This document shows positions 17,353 to 25,907 of a DNA stretch of 64,000 nucleotides, piece by piece (position 1 is the first letter of the stretch; every line of letters begins with the position of its first letter). Origin of the DNA: DASXRA01 sp036502575 (GTDB lineage Bacteria > Actinomycetota > Actinomycetes > Mycobacteriales > Jatrophihabitantaceae). The position numbers and the translations under genes are program-made. Location: NCBI GenBank assembly GCA_036502575.1, contig DASXYL010000064.1, positions 42,068 to 106,067 of the forward strand, written 5' to 3'. A model generated the notes under the pieces. It was not told the origin of the DNA and ran no database searches. It saw nothing but the letters and a program-made list of their open reading frames with translations.

Positions 17353-17559
17353 CTATGCGTTGCTCGTCGGGGTGCTGGTAAGTCGCTTGAGCGCGCCCGA
17401 GGTGGCCTGGTCGTTCTGCTGTTGTGACTTCACGTACTGGCTGATGTGCTCGACGAGGTTGGTCGCGCTCTCGTTGACCTCGCCGATGTAGTCGATGTGG
17501 CCCTGCATCGCCCATTTGTGCATGTCGATCAAGAACTGGGTCTCGCTCATTGCCGCCAT
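17353..17559 (-). CDS. Small helical Esx-like protein (68 aa)
   Basis: This short all-helical protein (HKWAMQGHIDYIGEVNESATNLVEHI...) ends in a polar Ser/Thr tail. It has the helix content of WXG100/Esx partners but lacks a clear WxG turn. It lies 40 bp upstream of the Trp-rich protein gene and 33 bp after the Ser/Thr-rich gene, in the same direction. The start at 17559 has AGAGGA upstream; M4 (MSETQ) is an alternative start. It may be the small partner of a larger secreted protein. Confidence 0.65.
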   Translation of the reverse strand: MAAMSETQFLIDMHKWAMQGHIDYIGEVNESATNLVEHISQYVKSQQQNDQATSGALKRLTSTPTSNA

Positions 17560-17592
17560 GATGTGGTCCTCTCGCTCCGTCGAAGTCGGTCG

Positions 17593-18117
17593 TCAGGTGG
17601 CGGTCGCGGCGGCGGCGTTGCCGGTTGCCGCGTTGCCGGTTGCCGCGTTGGCACCGGCTGCGTCGGCACCGCAGCCGCCACCTCCCGCCGCCCCGCCGGC
17701 CGCAGCGCCGTCGCCGGCTTGGGCGGCGTTGCCATCAGCGAGTGACTGCTGACCGGCGGCGTCCGAGGCGGATCCGGCGTCGGTGGCGCCGTCCATCGCG
17801 GTCGTGTCGGGGTTCGCGGTGCTGGTGGTGTCCGTGACCCCGCTGAGCGTGCTTCCGGCGTCGCTGAGCTGGTTAGGGTCGAGGCTGACCGTCGACGGGC
17901 TGGCACTCGAGTCAGAACCGGTGCTGCTGGACGTCGGCGAGCTGGTCGCCGAGCTGGTCGCGGTGCTCGAGTCCGGAGTGTCGGACGTGGCCGACGAGAG
18001 CTGACTCGGGTCGCTGGTCGAACTGGCCAGCGGCGTGCCCTGCAGGGCCTGGTCGACCGCCCGGGTGATGATGTCGGCGAGCGAACCCGAGCCTATGGTC
18101 GATGCTGGTTGCGTCAT
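17593..18117 (-). CDS. Disordered Ser/Thr/Asp/Ala-rich protein
   Basis: The 174-residue product has a short helical start (SLADIITRAVDQALQ). A long Ser/Thr/Asp-rich low-complexity stretch follows, then a Gly/Ala-rich tail with a repeated ATGNA unit and a single Cys near the tail. No signal peptide or family is recognised. A ribosome site GAGGGGG lies upstream of ATG 18117. The steady codon bias and the position between two secretion-locus genes support a real gene. Its acidic, flexible composition fits a type VII substrate or linker protein. Confidence 0.6.
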   Translation of the reverse strand: MTQPASTIGSGSLADIITRAVDQALQGTPLASSTSDPSQLSSATSDTPDSSTATSSATSSPTSSSTGSDSSASPSTVSLDPNQLSDAGSTLSGVTDTTSTANPDTTAMDGATDAGSASDAAGQQSLADGNAAQAGDGAAAGGAAGGGGCGADAAGANAATGNAATGNAAAATAT

Positions 18118-18217
18118 CGCTACCCCCTCGAGGGATGTATCGGAACGTCTGTGGTGTAGCGCGGCATTCGCCGTCGAAAGCAGCTAAGCAATGCACGTGA
18201 TCGGCGGACAGTGGGGC

Positions 18218-18273
18218 GACCGCATCCGGCCATCGATGGCCGCCGCCGGTTCGCCGAGCGGCCGCATCCGGCC
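18218..18273. promoter_or_regulatory. Two copies of the GGCCGSATSCGGCC palindrome
   Basis: The 178-bp gap at 18118-18295 holds GACCGCATCCGGCC (18218-18231, one mismatch) and GGCCGCATCCGGCC (18260-18273, exact), each followed within 4 bp by ATGGCC (TGG-ATGGCC or ATCG-ATGGCC). The same 14-bp palindrome occurs at 20330-20343 and 24462-24475, also in non-coding gaps of the leftward secretion genes. It is a candidate operator ~100-155 bp upstream of the gene starting at 18117. Confidence 0.55.
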
Positions 18274-18295
18274 CTGGATGGCCATCAGCCGGCCA

Positions 18296-19867
18296 TCACT
18301 CGTCGGACATGGCGGGTGGCTCGACCCGCCACAGCTGCTCGTCGAGAACCTCGCCGGAGTCATCGACAGTCGGACCGCTCGACAGCGCGGCGCCCTTTGC
18401 CGAGCCCTTGCCGGCGCTGCCGGCGCTGCCGGCGCCGTCGGCGCGTCGAGGTCGGGCCGGGCGGGTCGGACGCTCGGAGCGCCCGGCGGCGCCCCGGCCC
18501 CGAAGCCGAGCCGGCACCCCGATCTCCTCGATCGGTTTGCCGGCCGGCCCGCCGAGGGCGCCGAGCTCCGGGCCGCCGGCCTGTTCGGCGGTGCCCGGCT
18601 TGACGCCGCCGCCTCCCTGGCGCCCGCCGCCGCCCATCCCGCCCATGGGCGGCGGGAGGTACGGCATGCCACTGGTCTTGGCCGCTGCGGCGGCGGCCGG
18701 CTCGCCGGCCAGACCGACCGGTTTCGGGGCGTTGCCGCCCGCGGTACTGGTGCCCGGTGACGGGCTGGACGGGCCGCCGGTGCCCGGCTGGCTCGGCGTG
18801 GTGCCGGGCGGAAGCACTGATGGCAGGTTGATCGTGCCGCCGCCCGCTGAATTCGAACCCGCGGGGAGGTTGAGGTCCGGGATCTTGATGCTCGGCGGGG
18901 TCGTCGAGGAGTTCGGCGGCAACTGGATGGTGCTCGGGTTGCCGGCCAGCTGCGGCACGTTGATGTTCGGGACGTTCGGATTACTGATGTTCGGGTCGTT
19001 CGGCAGGTTCGGGTTACTGGTGCCGGGATCGAACGTGGACGGGTCGATGTTGTTCAGGCCCGACTGATTCGGATCGGAGCCGCTGGGCGACATCGCGTTC
19101 GGATCACTCACGCTGCTCGGGTCGCTCGCGCTGGGGTCGCCGGCCGCGCTCGGATCGCTGCCGCTGGCTCCGCCGGCCGCGCTCGGACTGCCGGCGCCGC
19201 CGGCCGCGGGGGCCTTGGCACTCGACTTGGCTCCGCCGGCCGCGCCGCCCGCCCCACCGCCCGGTGCCTTGACCCCACCCGCTCCGCCGGGACCCGCCGG
19301 GCCCTTCGCCTTGGCTGCATTCGCGCTCGGCGAACCGGATGGCCGTTCGCCCGACCATGTCGGCGGTGATGCGAGGACGGCGGCCAATGTCTGGTAGCGC
19401 AGCATTACCGGGTCGATGACGTCGTGGGCGGCTCGCTCCAGGTCCTGCTCGGTCCACCCGGGCATCAGGGTGCTGCTGGAGGTGTACGGGTTCGGGGTCG
19501 ACACGAGGTGCGGCTCCCGGGGCTGCTTGGCCAGCTGATCGACCTGGTCGGCCGCGGTCGTGACCGCGGCCGGCAGGCCACTGAGGGCGGGTAGGACGTT
19601 CTGGGTGATCCAGTCGTGCATCGTGCGAAGGTCTTCCAGATCCCTGGACATGACCGCTCGCAGCTCACTCGCGGCCGCACTCGTCCACAGCAACCTCAGC
19701 CGATCGGCCTGCCCCGAGAGAGTGGTGTATGCCTTGCCCACTGCGTCGGCGTAGGTCTGTAGGTCAGTGGTGAGCTGCGTGAGCTGGGGAGCGTTGCGCT
19801 CACGTTCTAGCCCGATCGAGGTATGGAGTTGCTCGAACGTCATCGGAGGTTCGTTCTGAGCGGCCAT
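18296..19867 (-). CDS. Putative large type VII substrate with helical WXG/PPE-like head
   Basis: The 523-residue protein has residues ~1-170 forming long amphipathic helices (TFEQLHTSIGLERERN..., RLLWTSAAASELRAVMSRDL), resembling an extended WXG100/PPE-like hairpin. A disordered Pro/Gly/Asn region follows with short near-repeats of the type SxPNxxNPN and DPS/DPN. The tail is basic and Gly-rich. I chose ATG 19867 because the frame upstream of it runs into the neighbouring gene. It follows the 126-residue helical protein gene by 19 bp, which suggests the two form a substrate pair. No catalytic motif is seen. Confidence 0.68.
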   Translation of the reverse strand: MAAQNEPPMTFEQLHTSIGLERERNAPQLTQLTTDLQTYADAVGKAYTTLSGQADRLRLLWTSAAASELRAVMSRDLEDLRTMHDWITQNVLPALSGLPAAVTTAADQVDQLAKQPREPHLVSTPNPYTSSSTLMPGWTEQDLERAAHDVIDPVMLRYQTLAAVLASPPTWSGERPSGSPSANAAKAKGPAGPGGAGGVKAPGGGAGGAAGGAKSSAKAPAAGGAGSPSAAGGASGSDPSAAGDPSASDPSSVSDPNAMSPSGSDPNQSGLNNIDPSTFDPGTSNPNLPNDPNISNPNVPNINVPQLAGNPSTIQLPPNSSTTPPSIKIPDLNLPAGSNSAGGGTINLPSVLPPGTTPSQPGTGGPSSPSPGTSTAGGNAPKPVGLAGEPAAAAAAKTSGMPYLPPPMGGMGGGGRQGGGGVKPGTAEQAGGPELGALGGPAGKPIEEIGVPARLRGRGAAGRSERPTRPARPRRADGAGSAGSAGKGSAKGAALSSGPTVDDSGEVLDEQLWRVEPPAMSDE

Positions 19868-19886
19868 GGTTCTGCTCCCGTCTCGC

Positions 19887-20267
19887 CTAGTGCGGCGGCT
19901 GCGGCTGCGGCTGCGGCGGCGGTGGCGCTGGCGGCGGTGCGGTACCGGTGGCCTTCTGGGTCTCCGCCTCCAGACGTTTGATGCTGTCCGCGGTCTCGTG
20001 GTCGAGCTGCGGATAGCGCGTGGAGGCAAGGCGAAGCAGCGCTTCGCGGAAGGTGAGTGCGGCGGTGACGTTGCCGTGCCACTGCTCGAGCGGCTGGACA
20101 AGCTTGGTGACGTTGACGACAAGAGCGTCGGTTTGGGGGAACCCGGTGGGATTTATCGCTCCCAGGGCCAGGGTGTTCGGCGGCTGCTGCAGCTGCCCGA
20201 GCGCAGCACGCACCTGGTCGGCGACACCGCGCACCCCGTCCGGGGTAATGGCTACCAGATCGGTCAC
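19887..20267 (-). CDS. Esx-like helical protein with Pro-rich tail (126 aa)
   Basis: Two helices (TPDGVRGVADQVRAALGQL and VTKLVQPLEQWHGNVTAAL, the latter with a W-H-G turn) form a WXG100-like hairpin. The C-terminus is a run of Pro and Gln. The start is GTG 20267 behind GAGGAGG. It is the first gene of a leftward cluster (19 bp to the next gene) and could be the partner of the 523-residue protein for export. The WHG turn is what supports a WXG100 assignment. Confidence 0.72.
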   Translation of the reverse strand: MTDLVAITPDGVRGVADQVRAALGQLQQPPNTLALGAINPTGFPQTDALVVNVTKLVQPLEQWHGNVTAALTFREALLRLASTRYPQLDHETADSIKRLEAETQKATGTAPPPAPPPPQPQPQPPH

Positions 20268-20329
20268 GACGCCTCCTCAGCTCGGCTGTCCTCACGGTAG
20301 GTATCTGGACAGGTCGCGGCTCGCGGCCT

Positions 20330-20343
20330 GGCCGGATGCGGCC
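20330..20343. promoter_or_regulatory. GGCCGGATGCGGCC palindrome upstream of the Esx-like gene
   Basis: This is an exact copy of the 14-bp palindrome also found at 18260-18273 and 24462-24475. It lies 63 bp upstream of the GTG at 20267. It is identical to the 24462 copy over an 18-bp stretch that includes flanking bases (TGG...ACG), which points to a conserved element and not chance GC richness. Confidence 0.6.
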
Positions 20344-20347
20344 ACGT

Positions 20348-20402
20348 CCCCGATTGTGGTTCGGACGCTCCATATGGCGGGGCGTCCGAACCAAAATCGG
20401 GG
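20348..20402 (-). terminator. Hairpin downstream of eccC
   Basis: The 21-nt arms at 20348-20368 and 20382-20402 pair with one mismatch around a 13-nt loop. The structure begins 7 bp after the eccC stop codon. It is a strong candidate for terminating or attenuating the eccC transcript before the Esx-like genes. No run of T follows, as is common in high-GC actinomycetes. Confidence 0.65.
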
Positions 20403-20409
20403 CTAGGTG

Positions 20410-23400
20410 TTACTGCTGTGGCGGTAGCCAGGCGAGCTGGATGAGCTGGGCGTCACCGCGTCGGTTGACCAGCCAGCCGCGTCCGGGCGGCATCGACTCG
20501 GGACGGGCCGAGCCGACCAGCGCCCCCTCGTCCTTGTCGCCGGACAGCACCAGACCCGGCGATCCACCCTCGCGCAGCGCGGTCAGCACCGATTGGTACA
20601 TCGCCCGTCCGGCGCCACCGCTGCGCCGGGCCAGGATCACGTGCAGCCCGACGTCGCGAGCCTGCGGGATGTAGGGCAGCAGGGCCTGCAGCGGATCGGC
20701 CATCGCCGACGCGACCAGGTCGTAGTCGTCGACGATCACGTAGAGCTCCATGCCGTCCCACCAGCTGCGGTTGCGCAGCTGATCGGCCGTCACGTCCGGG
20801 CCGGGCAACCGCGGCTCCATAGCGGCCGCCACCTCGTTCATGAGCCCTTCCGCGACGCTCAGGTTGGTGCCGTAGCCGACGAGATATTCCGGCGGCACGA
20901 CGTCGAGCAGGGTGCGCCGGTAGTCGAGCACCATGATCCGGGCCTCGTCGGGCGTGTACCGCTCGGTGATTCGCTGGACGAGCAGTCGCAGGAAGCCGGT
21001 CTTGCCGCTCTCCGACTCGCCGAACAGCATGAAGTTCGGATCGCCGTGGAAGTCGAGGTGTACCGGACCCAGATCCTGCTCGGCCACGCCCACCGACACG
21101 CCCCGGGCCGGGTCGCCGGCCAGGCTCTCGTAGCTAACCAGGTCCGGCAGCATCCGCACCGCCGGCGCCCGCGGCCCGGTCCACGCCTCGGCGACCGCGC
21201 GCACCAGCGAGCCGACCCCGTCGGGCAGATCGTCCACAGTGGACGATCCGTCCACGCGGGGCAGCGCGACGAGCATCTGGTGCTTCGTCTCGGTGATGCC
21301 CCGACCGGGCTCGGCCGACGGGACGTTGAGCGCCGCCTTGCGGTCGATGCTGGAGTCGGCCGGATCGCCCAGTCGCAGCTCGATCCGGGTGCCGAACAGG
21401 TCGCGCACCGACGTCCGCAGGTCGAACCAGCGTTGGGCGGTCACCACGACGTGGATTCCGTAGGACAGCCCGCGCGCGGTCAATTCGGTGACCGCGTCCT
21501 CGATGTCCTCGTAGTCGTTGCGCAGAGTCATCCAGCCGTCGACGAACAAGAACACGTCGCCGAAAGGGTCCTCGGTGTGCCGGCCGTCGCGCCGCTGTCG
21601 GCGGTATGCAGCCATGCTGTCTATTCCGGCAGCGGCGAAGTGCCGTTCGCGATGGGCCATGAGCTGGCGCAGCTCGGCGACGGTTCGCCGGACGGCGCCG
21701 GGATCCTGGCGGGTGGCGACCCAGCCGGTGTGCGGCAGCCCGCGCATCGAGGCGAGCGAGCCGCCGCCGAAGTCCAGGCAGTAGAACTGCACCTCGGCCG
21801 GCGTGTGGGTCAACGCCAGGCTGGCCATGATCGAACGCAGCGTGGTGCTCTTGCCGCTCTGCGGCCCGCCGACGACCACGGCGTGCCCGGCGGCGGTCGC
21901 CAGCTCGAGCACGAGCGGGTCGTGCCGCTGCTCGATCGGCCGGTCGACGATGCCGATCACCGCCCGCAACGTGCCGTGCAGGTCGGTGTTCGCGGTGGTC
22001 AGACCACGCGTCGGATCCGGCCCGATGCCCGGCAGCAGCCGGTCGAGCGAGGTCGGTTCGCGCAGCGGCGGCAACCAGACCTGGTGCGCCGGCTTGCCTC
22101 GTCCGCGCATGCGATCGACCAGGATGTCGAGCAGGCTGTCGCCCACGACGTCGTCGTCGGATTCCTCCACCGGTTGCGGCTCGTCCGGTTCGGTCGGCGC
22201 CAGGTAGGTCGGTGAGTACTCGCGCACCGCGGTCAGGGCCGGCACGCCGGTCGGTGATGCCTGCCCGGTCGCGCGGCGGTGCACGCCGGACACGTAGGCG
22301 GCCCGGAAGCGCATCGTCGACTCCGTGCCGGCCTTGAGGTAGCCGTGCCCGGGTGCCTTGGGTAGTTCGTAGGCGTCGGCGCTGCCGAGGACGACCCGGC
22401 TCTCGGCCGCGGAGAAGGTACGCAGGCCGAGCCGGTAGGACAGGTGCGTGTCCAGGCCGCGGAGCCGCCCTTCCTCCAGTCGCTGGGACGCCAGCAGCAG
22501 GTGCACGCCGAGCGAGCGGCCGAGCCGGCCGATCTGCACGAACATGTCGATGAAGTCGGGCTTGGCCGAGAGCAGCTCGCTGAACTCGTCGCAGACGACG
22601 AACAGGGTGGGCACCTCGTCGAGGGGGGCACCGGCCTGCCGGGCCCGCTCGTAGTCGCGCAGCGAGGCGTAGTGGCCCGAGGCCCGCAGTAACTCCTGGC
22701 GGCGCAGCAACTCGCCGTTGAGGGCGTCGGTCATCCGGTCGACGAGGGGCAGCTCGTCGGCCAGGTTGGTGATCACCGCGCTGGTGTGCGGCAGCTGGTC
22801 GAGCGCCGCGAACGTCGCGCCGCCCTTGAAGTCGATCAGCACGAAGTTCAGCGAGTTGGACGAGTGCGTGACGGCCAGACCCAGTACGAGCGTGCGCAGC
22901 AGCTCACTCTTGCCCGACCCGGTCGCCCCGATCAGCAGCCCGTGCGGCCCCATGCCGTCCTGGGCCGACTCCTTGAGGTCGAGCTCGATGGGCGTCCCGT
23001 CGGCGTGGATGCCGAAGCGCACCCGCAGCTTGTCCCGGTTCGGCCGGGGCACCCACGTGTCGGCCGGATCGAAGTCGTACGGATCGCCGAGCTCGAACAG
23101 CTCGGCCAGGCCCAGCTCGGTGGTCAGCGCCTGCTGGCCCGCACCGGCCGCGGACAGCCGCAGCGGCGCCAGCTGCCGGGCCAGCGCCTCGGCCTCGGGC
23201 CGGGTCAACTCGTCGGCGCGGCCGACCTCGATCTCGTCGTCGATCGTCTCCGACGTGAGCCGGCCGGTCACGTCGATGTCGAAGATCACCTCGGACGGTT
23301 CGAGCAGGCGTGGCGGCGGGCTGGACAGGTCGAGCAGGGTCAGGCCCTCGAGCCCACCGTCGGTCATCAGGTGGTTCGAGCCGATCATGTCTCCACCGTC

Positions 23401-24360
23401 GAGCACCACGACGATGTGGGGGCCGGCCGACCGGGCGGCCCCCCCGGGGTCGAACCGTGGCCGGTCGGCCAGCAGGTCCTCGAGGATCGCCTCCAGCGCC
23501 ATCGCGTTCGGCGCGAACAGGCGCACCTGGCCGACGGCGTCGAGCTTCTCCGGATGCAGCGCGTGCGGCAGCCACTTCGCCCACTCCCACTCGTCGTAGA
23601 GCTCGGGAGCGGTGCACACCGCGATCAGGAGGTCGTCGGGGGCCTGGAACGTGACCAGCTGGGCGACGATGGCCCGGGCCAGGGCTCGCGACCGCGCCTC
23701 GTCACCGGTCAGGTACACCCGGGCGAACCCGTTCACCGCCATGGCCGCGGGCAGGTCGGGGATGGCGGTGTAGGCGGTGATGAAGTGCCGCAGCGCTGAG
23801 GACGACAGCGGCTCGAGCACCTCCAGGGGTTTGGTGGCCGGCGGGACGAGGTTCGTGGCGAGTCCCTGCGAGCCGCGTCCGATGCGGGCCACGCCGAAGT
23901 CGGGGTCGTCGCGGCGGCGTTCCCACAACCGGTAGCTGCCGGCCAGCGACCACAGCTGGGTCGGGTCGGGGTGCAGGTAGGCCAGCGCCGCCCGCTGCTG
24001 GTCGGCCGCCCGCAGCACGCGCACCCGATGCTGGGAGAGCTGGCGCAGGTACTGCCGGCGGGCGTAGGACATCTCGGCCTTGCTGGCGCCGCCGCTGTTC
24101 ATCAGGCTCATGCCGACCATGCCCAGCGCCGACATGCCCACCAGCCCACCCACGACCAGGCGCATCGGTCCGGACGAGCCGCCGGCGAACATCAGCGCCA
24201 TCGCCCCGCTGCCGGCCATCATCGGAACGGCCATCGCCGCCTGCTGCCACTGCCGGCCCCCGGCGCGGGGGATCTCCGGCGGCGCCGCGAGCACGATCTC
24301 GCCGGACGGCAGCTCCGGGGCGGGGCGCCGCTGCGGACGACGAACGACCATGGTGCTCAC
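20410..24360 (-). CDS. eccC: Type VII secretion ATPase EccC (FtsK/SpoIIIE family)
   Basis: The 1,316-residue protein is the motor of the ESX-type system. After a VVRRPQRRPAPELPSGEI start typical of EccC come two membrane helices (about residues 38-85). Three FtsK-like ATPase domains follow, with P-loops GATGSGKS (~residue 477), GGPQSGKS (~833) and GESESGKT (~1118). In known EccC proteins domain 1 is the catalytic one and domain 3 binds the WXG100 signal. Fused EccCa and EccCb in one chain resembles ESX-2/3/5 rather than ESX-1. I chose GTG 24360 because family members begin with VST-VV-RRP; ATG 24351 is an alternative. It is divergent from eccD across a short intergenic region with repeats. 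Confidence 0.93.
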   Translation of the reverse strand: MSTMVVRRPQRRPAPELPSGEIVLAAPPEIPRAGGRQWQQAAMAVPMMAGSGAMALMFAGGSSGPMRLVVGGLVGMSALGMVGMSLMNSGGASKAEMSYARRQYLRQLSQHRVRVLRAADQQRAALAYLHPDPTQLWSLAGSYRLWERRRDDPDFGVARIGRGSQGLATNLVPPATKPLEVLEPLSSSALRHFITAYTAIPDLPAAMAVNGFARVYLTGDEARSRALARAIVAQLVTFQAPDDLLIAVCTAPELYDEWEWAKWLPHALHPEKLDAVGQVRLFAPNAMALEAILEDLLADRPRFDPGGAARSAGPHIVVVLDGGDMIGSNHLMTDGGLEGLTLLDLSSPPPRLLEPSEVIFDIDVTGRLTSETIDDEIEVGRADELTRPEAEALARQLAPLRLSAAGAGQQALTTELGLAELFELGDPYDFDPADTWVPRPNRDKLRVRFGIHADGTPIELDLKESAQDGMGPHGLLIGATGSGKSELLRTLVLGLAVTHSSNSLNFVLIDFKGGATFAALDQLPHTSAVITNLADELPLVDRMTDALNGELLRRQELLRASGHYASLRDYERARQAGAPLDEVPTLFVVCDEFSELLSAKPDFIDMFVQIGRLGRSLGVHLLLASQRLEEGRLRGLDTHLSYRLGLRTFSAAESRVVLGSADAYELPKAPGHGYLKAGTESTMRFRAAYVSGVHRRATGQASPTGVPALTAVREYSPTYLAPTEPDEPQPVEESDDDVVGDSLLDILVDRMRGRGKPAHQVWLPPLREPTSLDRLLPGIGPDPTRGLTTANTDLHGTLRAVIGIVDRPIEQRHDPLVLELATAAGHAVVVGGPQSGKSTTLRSIMASLALTHTPAEVQFYCLDFGGGSLASMRGLPHTGWVATRQDPGAVRRTVAELRQLMAHRERHFAAAGIDSMAAYRRQRRDGRHTEDPFGDVFLFVDGWMTLRNDYEDIEDAVTELTARGLSYGIHVVVTAQRWFDLRTSVRDLFGTRIELRLGDPADSSIDRKAALNVPSAEPGRGITETKHQMLVALPRVDGSSTVDDLPDGVGSLVRAVAEAWTGPRAPAVRMLPDLVSYESLAGDPARGVSVGVAEQDLGPVHLDFHGDPNFMLFGESESGKTGFLRLLVQRITERYTPDEARIMVLDYRRTLLDVVPPEYLVGYGTNLSVAEGLMNEVAAAMEPRLPGPDVTADQLRNRSWWDGMELYVIVDDYDLVASAMADPLQALLPYIPQARDVGLHVILARRSGGAGRAMYQSVLTALREGGSPGLVLSGDKDEGALVGSARPESMPPGRGWLVNRRGDAQLIQLAWLPPQQ

Positions 24361-24371
24361 CGGGGCCCCTG

Positions 24372-24406
24372 CGAAATCGTGGAGCGTTCTTTGCGGAGCG
24401 ATTTCG
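24372..24406. promoter_or_regulatory. Inverted repeat in the eccC/eccD divergent region
   Basis: CGAAATCG (24372-24379) and CGATTTCG (24399-24406) form an 8-bp inverted repeat with a 19-nt spacer just upstream of eccC. It could be an operator or a leader hairpin of the eccC mRNA. Confidence 0.4.
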
Positions 24407-24461
24407 TGGGGTGGTTCACGCGCGGACGGTATGCAGGTCGGTGAGCGCCGACGCGCCCGCT

Positions 24462-24475
24462 GGCCGGATGCGGCC
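24462..24475. promoter_or_regulatory. GGCCGGATGCGGCC palindrome between eccC and eccD
   Basis: This is an exact third copy of the 14-bp palindrome, 102 bp upstream of the eccC start and 44 bp upstream of the eccD start. In the divergent promoter region it could control both halves of the secretion machine. Confidence 0.6.
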
Positions 24476-24518
24476 ACGGCGCCGCATCGGTCGGCCTGAT
24501 CCGGACATGCTGGACGGC

Positions 24519-25898
24519 ATGGCCACCTCGGTCGCCGGCCTCGTCCGGGTCACGATCTCCGCCCCGCGGCGGCGCGTCGACATCGCGCTGCCGGAGAACG
24601 TCGTCGTCGCCGAGATGTTGCCGGTGCTGCTGCGGCACAGCGGCGAGGAGCTGGCCGACGAGGGCGTCGATCACGGCGGCTGGCTGCTGCGCCGGTCGGA
24701 TGGCACCTCGCTGATAGCGGCCAAGACGCTGGGCTCGCACCGGGTGCGCGACGGTGAGGTGCTGCACCTCGTGCCCGGCTGGCAGGAATGGCCCGAGCTG
24801 GACTACGACGACCTCGTCGACGCGATCGCCAGCGGCTCGCGGCGGCGGCACCGAACCTGGTCGCCGGCCAACACCCGGCAGGCCGGCCTGGTGATCGGCG
24901 GCCTGGTGATCGCCGCTGGGATGACGGCGGTTCTCCGGTCCGCCCCGCACTGGGAGGTCGCCGGTCGCTGGGCGCTGGGGCAGGCGGCGATCCTGCTGAT
25001 CGCCGCCGTCGTGCTGGCGCGGATGTTCGACGACAGCCCGGCGGGCACTGTGGTCGGCCTGCTCGCGCTGCCCTACGCCTTTGTCGGCGGCGGGTTGCTC
25101 GACGCGCACACCGCCACCTGGCCGGGGGTCAGCGCCCCACAGTTGGAAGTGGCCTGCGCGATGTTGGCGGTCGCGGCGTTGCTCGGCTACCTGGGTGTCG
25201 GCGACGACGGTGCGTTGTTCGTCGCTGCGGTCGGGGCCGGGTTGCTGGGCCTGCTGGGGGCCTGGCTGACCGCGAGCGAGCGGATGTGGCCCGAGCGGGC
25301 GGCGGCCATCTTGTTGTGCGTCGCGCTGCTGCTCGCCCCGATGTTCAATTCGATCGCGATCTGGTTGGCCCGCATGCCTATCCCGGTGCTGCCGCGCTCG
25401 GCCACCGACCTGCTCCGCGACGCCCCGCAGCCGCCGCGCCCGGCGGTGTACGCGGCGGTCGCGCGCGCCGACGGGATCCTGACCGGATTGCTCGTCGGGA
25501 CCTCGGCCGTCGCGGCGGTGGCCGACGTCGTGCTGATCCGCAGCGACGGCAGCGCCGCCCGTTGGCTGGTGGTGGTGGCCAGCGCCGCATATTGGTTGCG
25601 GGCCCGCCCGTACGTGATCGTCCGGCAGCGACTGCCGTTGCTGCTCGCCGGGCTGGTCGGCGGCCTGGCCCTGCTTCTCGGACCGGCGATGAGCGACCCG
25701 GACCGGCGGCTGTCGTTCGCCGGGCCGCTGCTCGTCGGGCTCGGCGGTATCGCGATCATCCTCGGGCTGGCCTACAGCCAGCGCGTCCCGGGACCGTACC
25801 TGCGTCGCTACGTCGAGGTCGTCGAGCTGATCTTGCTGCTGGCCGTGCTGCCGATCGCGGCGGCCGTGCTCGGGCTGTACGGCCGGCTGCACGGTTAG
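24519..25898 (+). CDS. eccD: Type VII secretion membrane protein EccD
   Basis: The 459-residue protein has an N-terminal ubiquitin-like domain (about residues 8-95, VRVTISAPRRRVDIALPENVVVAEMLP...). A linker follows, then about 11 transmembrane helices to the C-terminus. In ESX complexes EccD forms the large membrane-spanning ring around EccC. The start at ATG 24519 gives the usual MATS-x-GLVRVTI beginning; ATG 24507 is possible. It is followed by eccB after 9 bp, giving an eccD-eccB operon divergent from eccC. Confidence 0.9.
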   Translation: MATSVAGLVRVTISAPRRRVDIALPENVVVAEMLPVLLRHSGEELADEGVDHGGWLLRRSDGTSLIAAKTLGSHRVRDGEVLHLVPGWQEWPELDYDDLVDAIASGSRRRHRTWSPANTRQAGLVIGGLVIAAGMTAVLRSAPHWEVAGRWALGQAAILLIAAVVLARMFDDSPAGTVVGLLALPYAFVGGGLLDAHTATWPGVSAPQLEVACAMLAVAALLGYLGVGDDGALFVAAVGAGLLGLLGAWLTASERMWPERAAAILLCVALLLAPMFNSIAIWLARMPIPVLPRSATDLLRDAPQPPRPAVYAAVARADGILTGLLVGTSAVAAVADVVLIRSDGSAARWLVVVASAAYWLRARPYVIVRQRLPLLLAGLVGGLALLLGPAMSDPDRRLSFAGPLLVGLGGIAIILGLAYSQRVPGPYLRRYVEVVELILLLAVLPIAAAVLGLYGRLHG

Positions 25899-25907
25899 GA
25901 CGACGCC

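Noticed and set aside
17866..17882. A further copy of the 16-bp motif (CTGGTTAGGG)
   Set aside because: It lies inside a coding region and matches only the weak part of the consensus.
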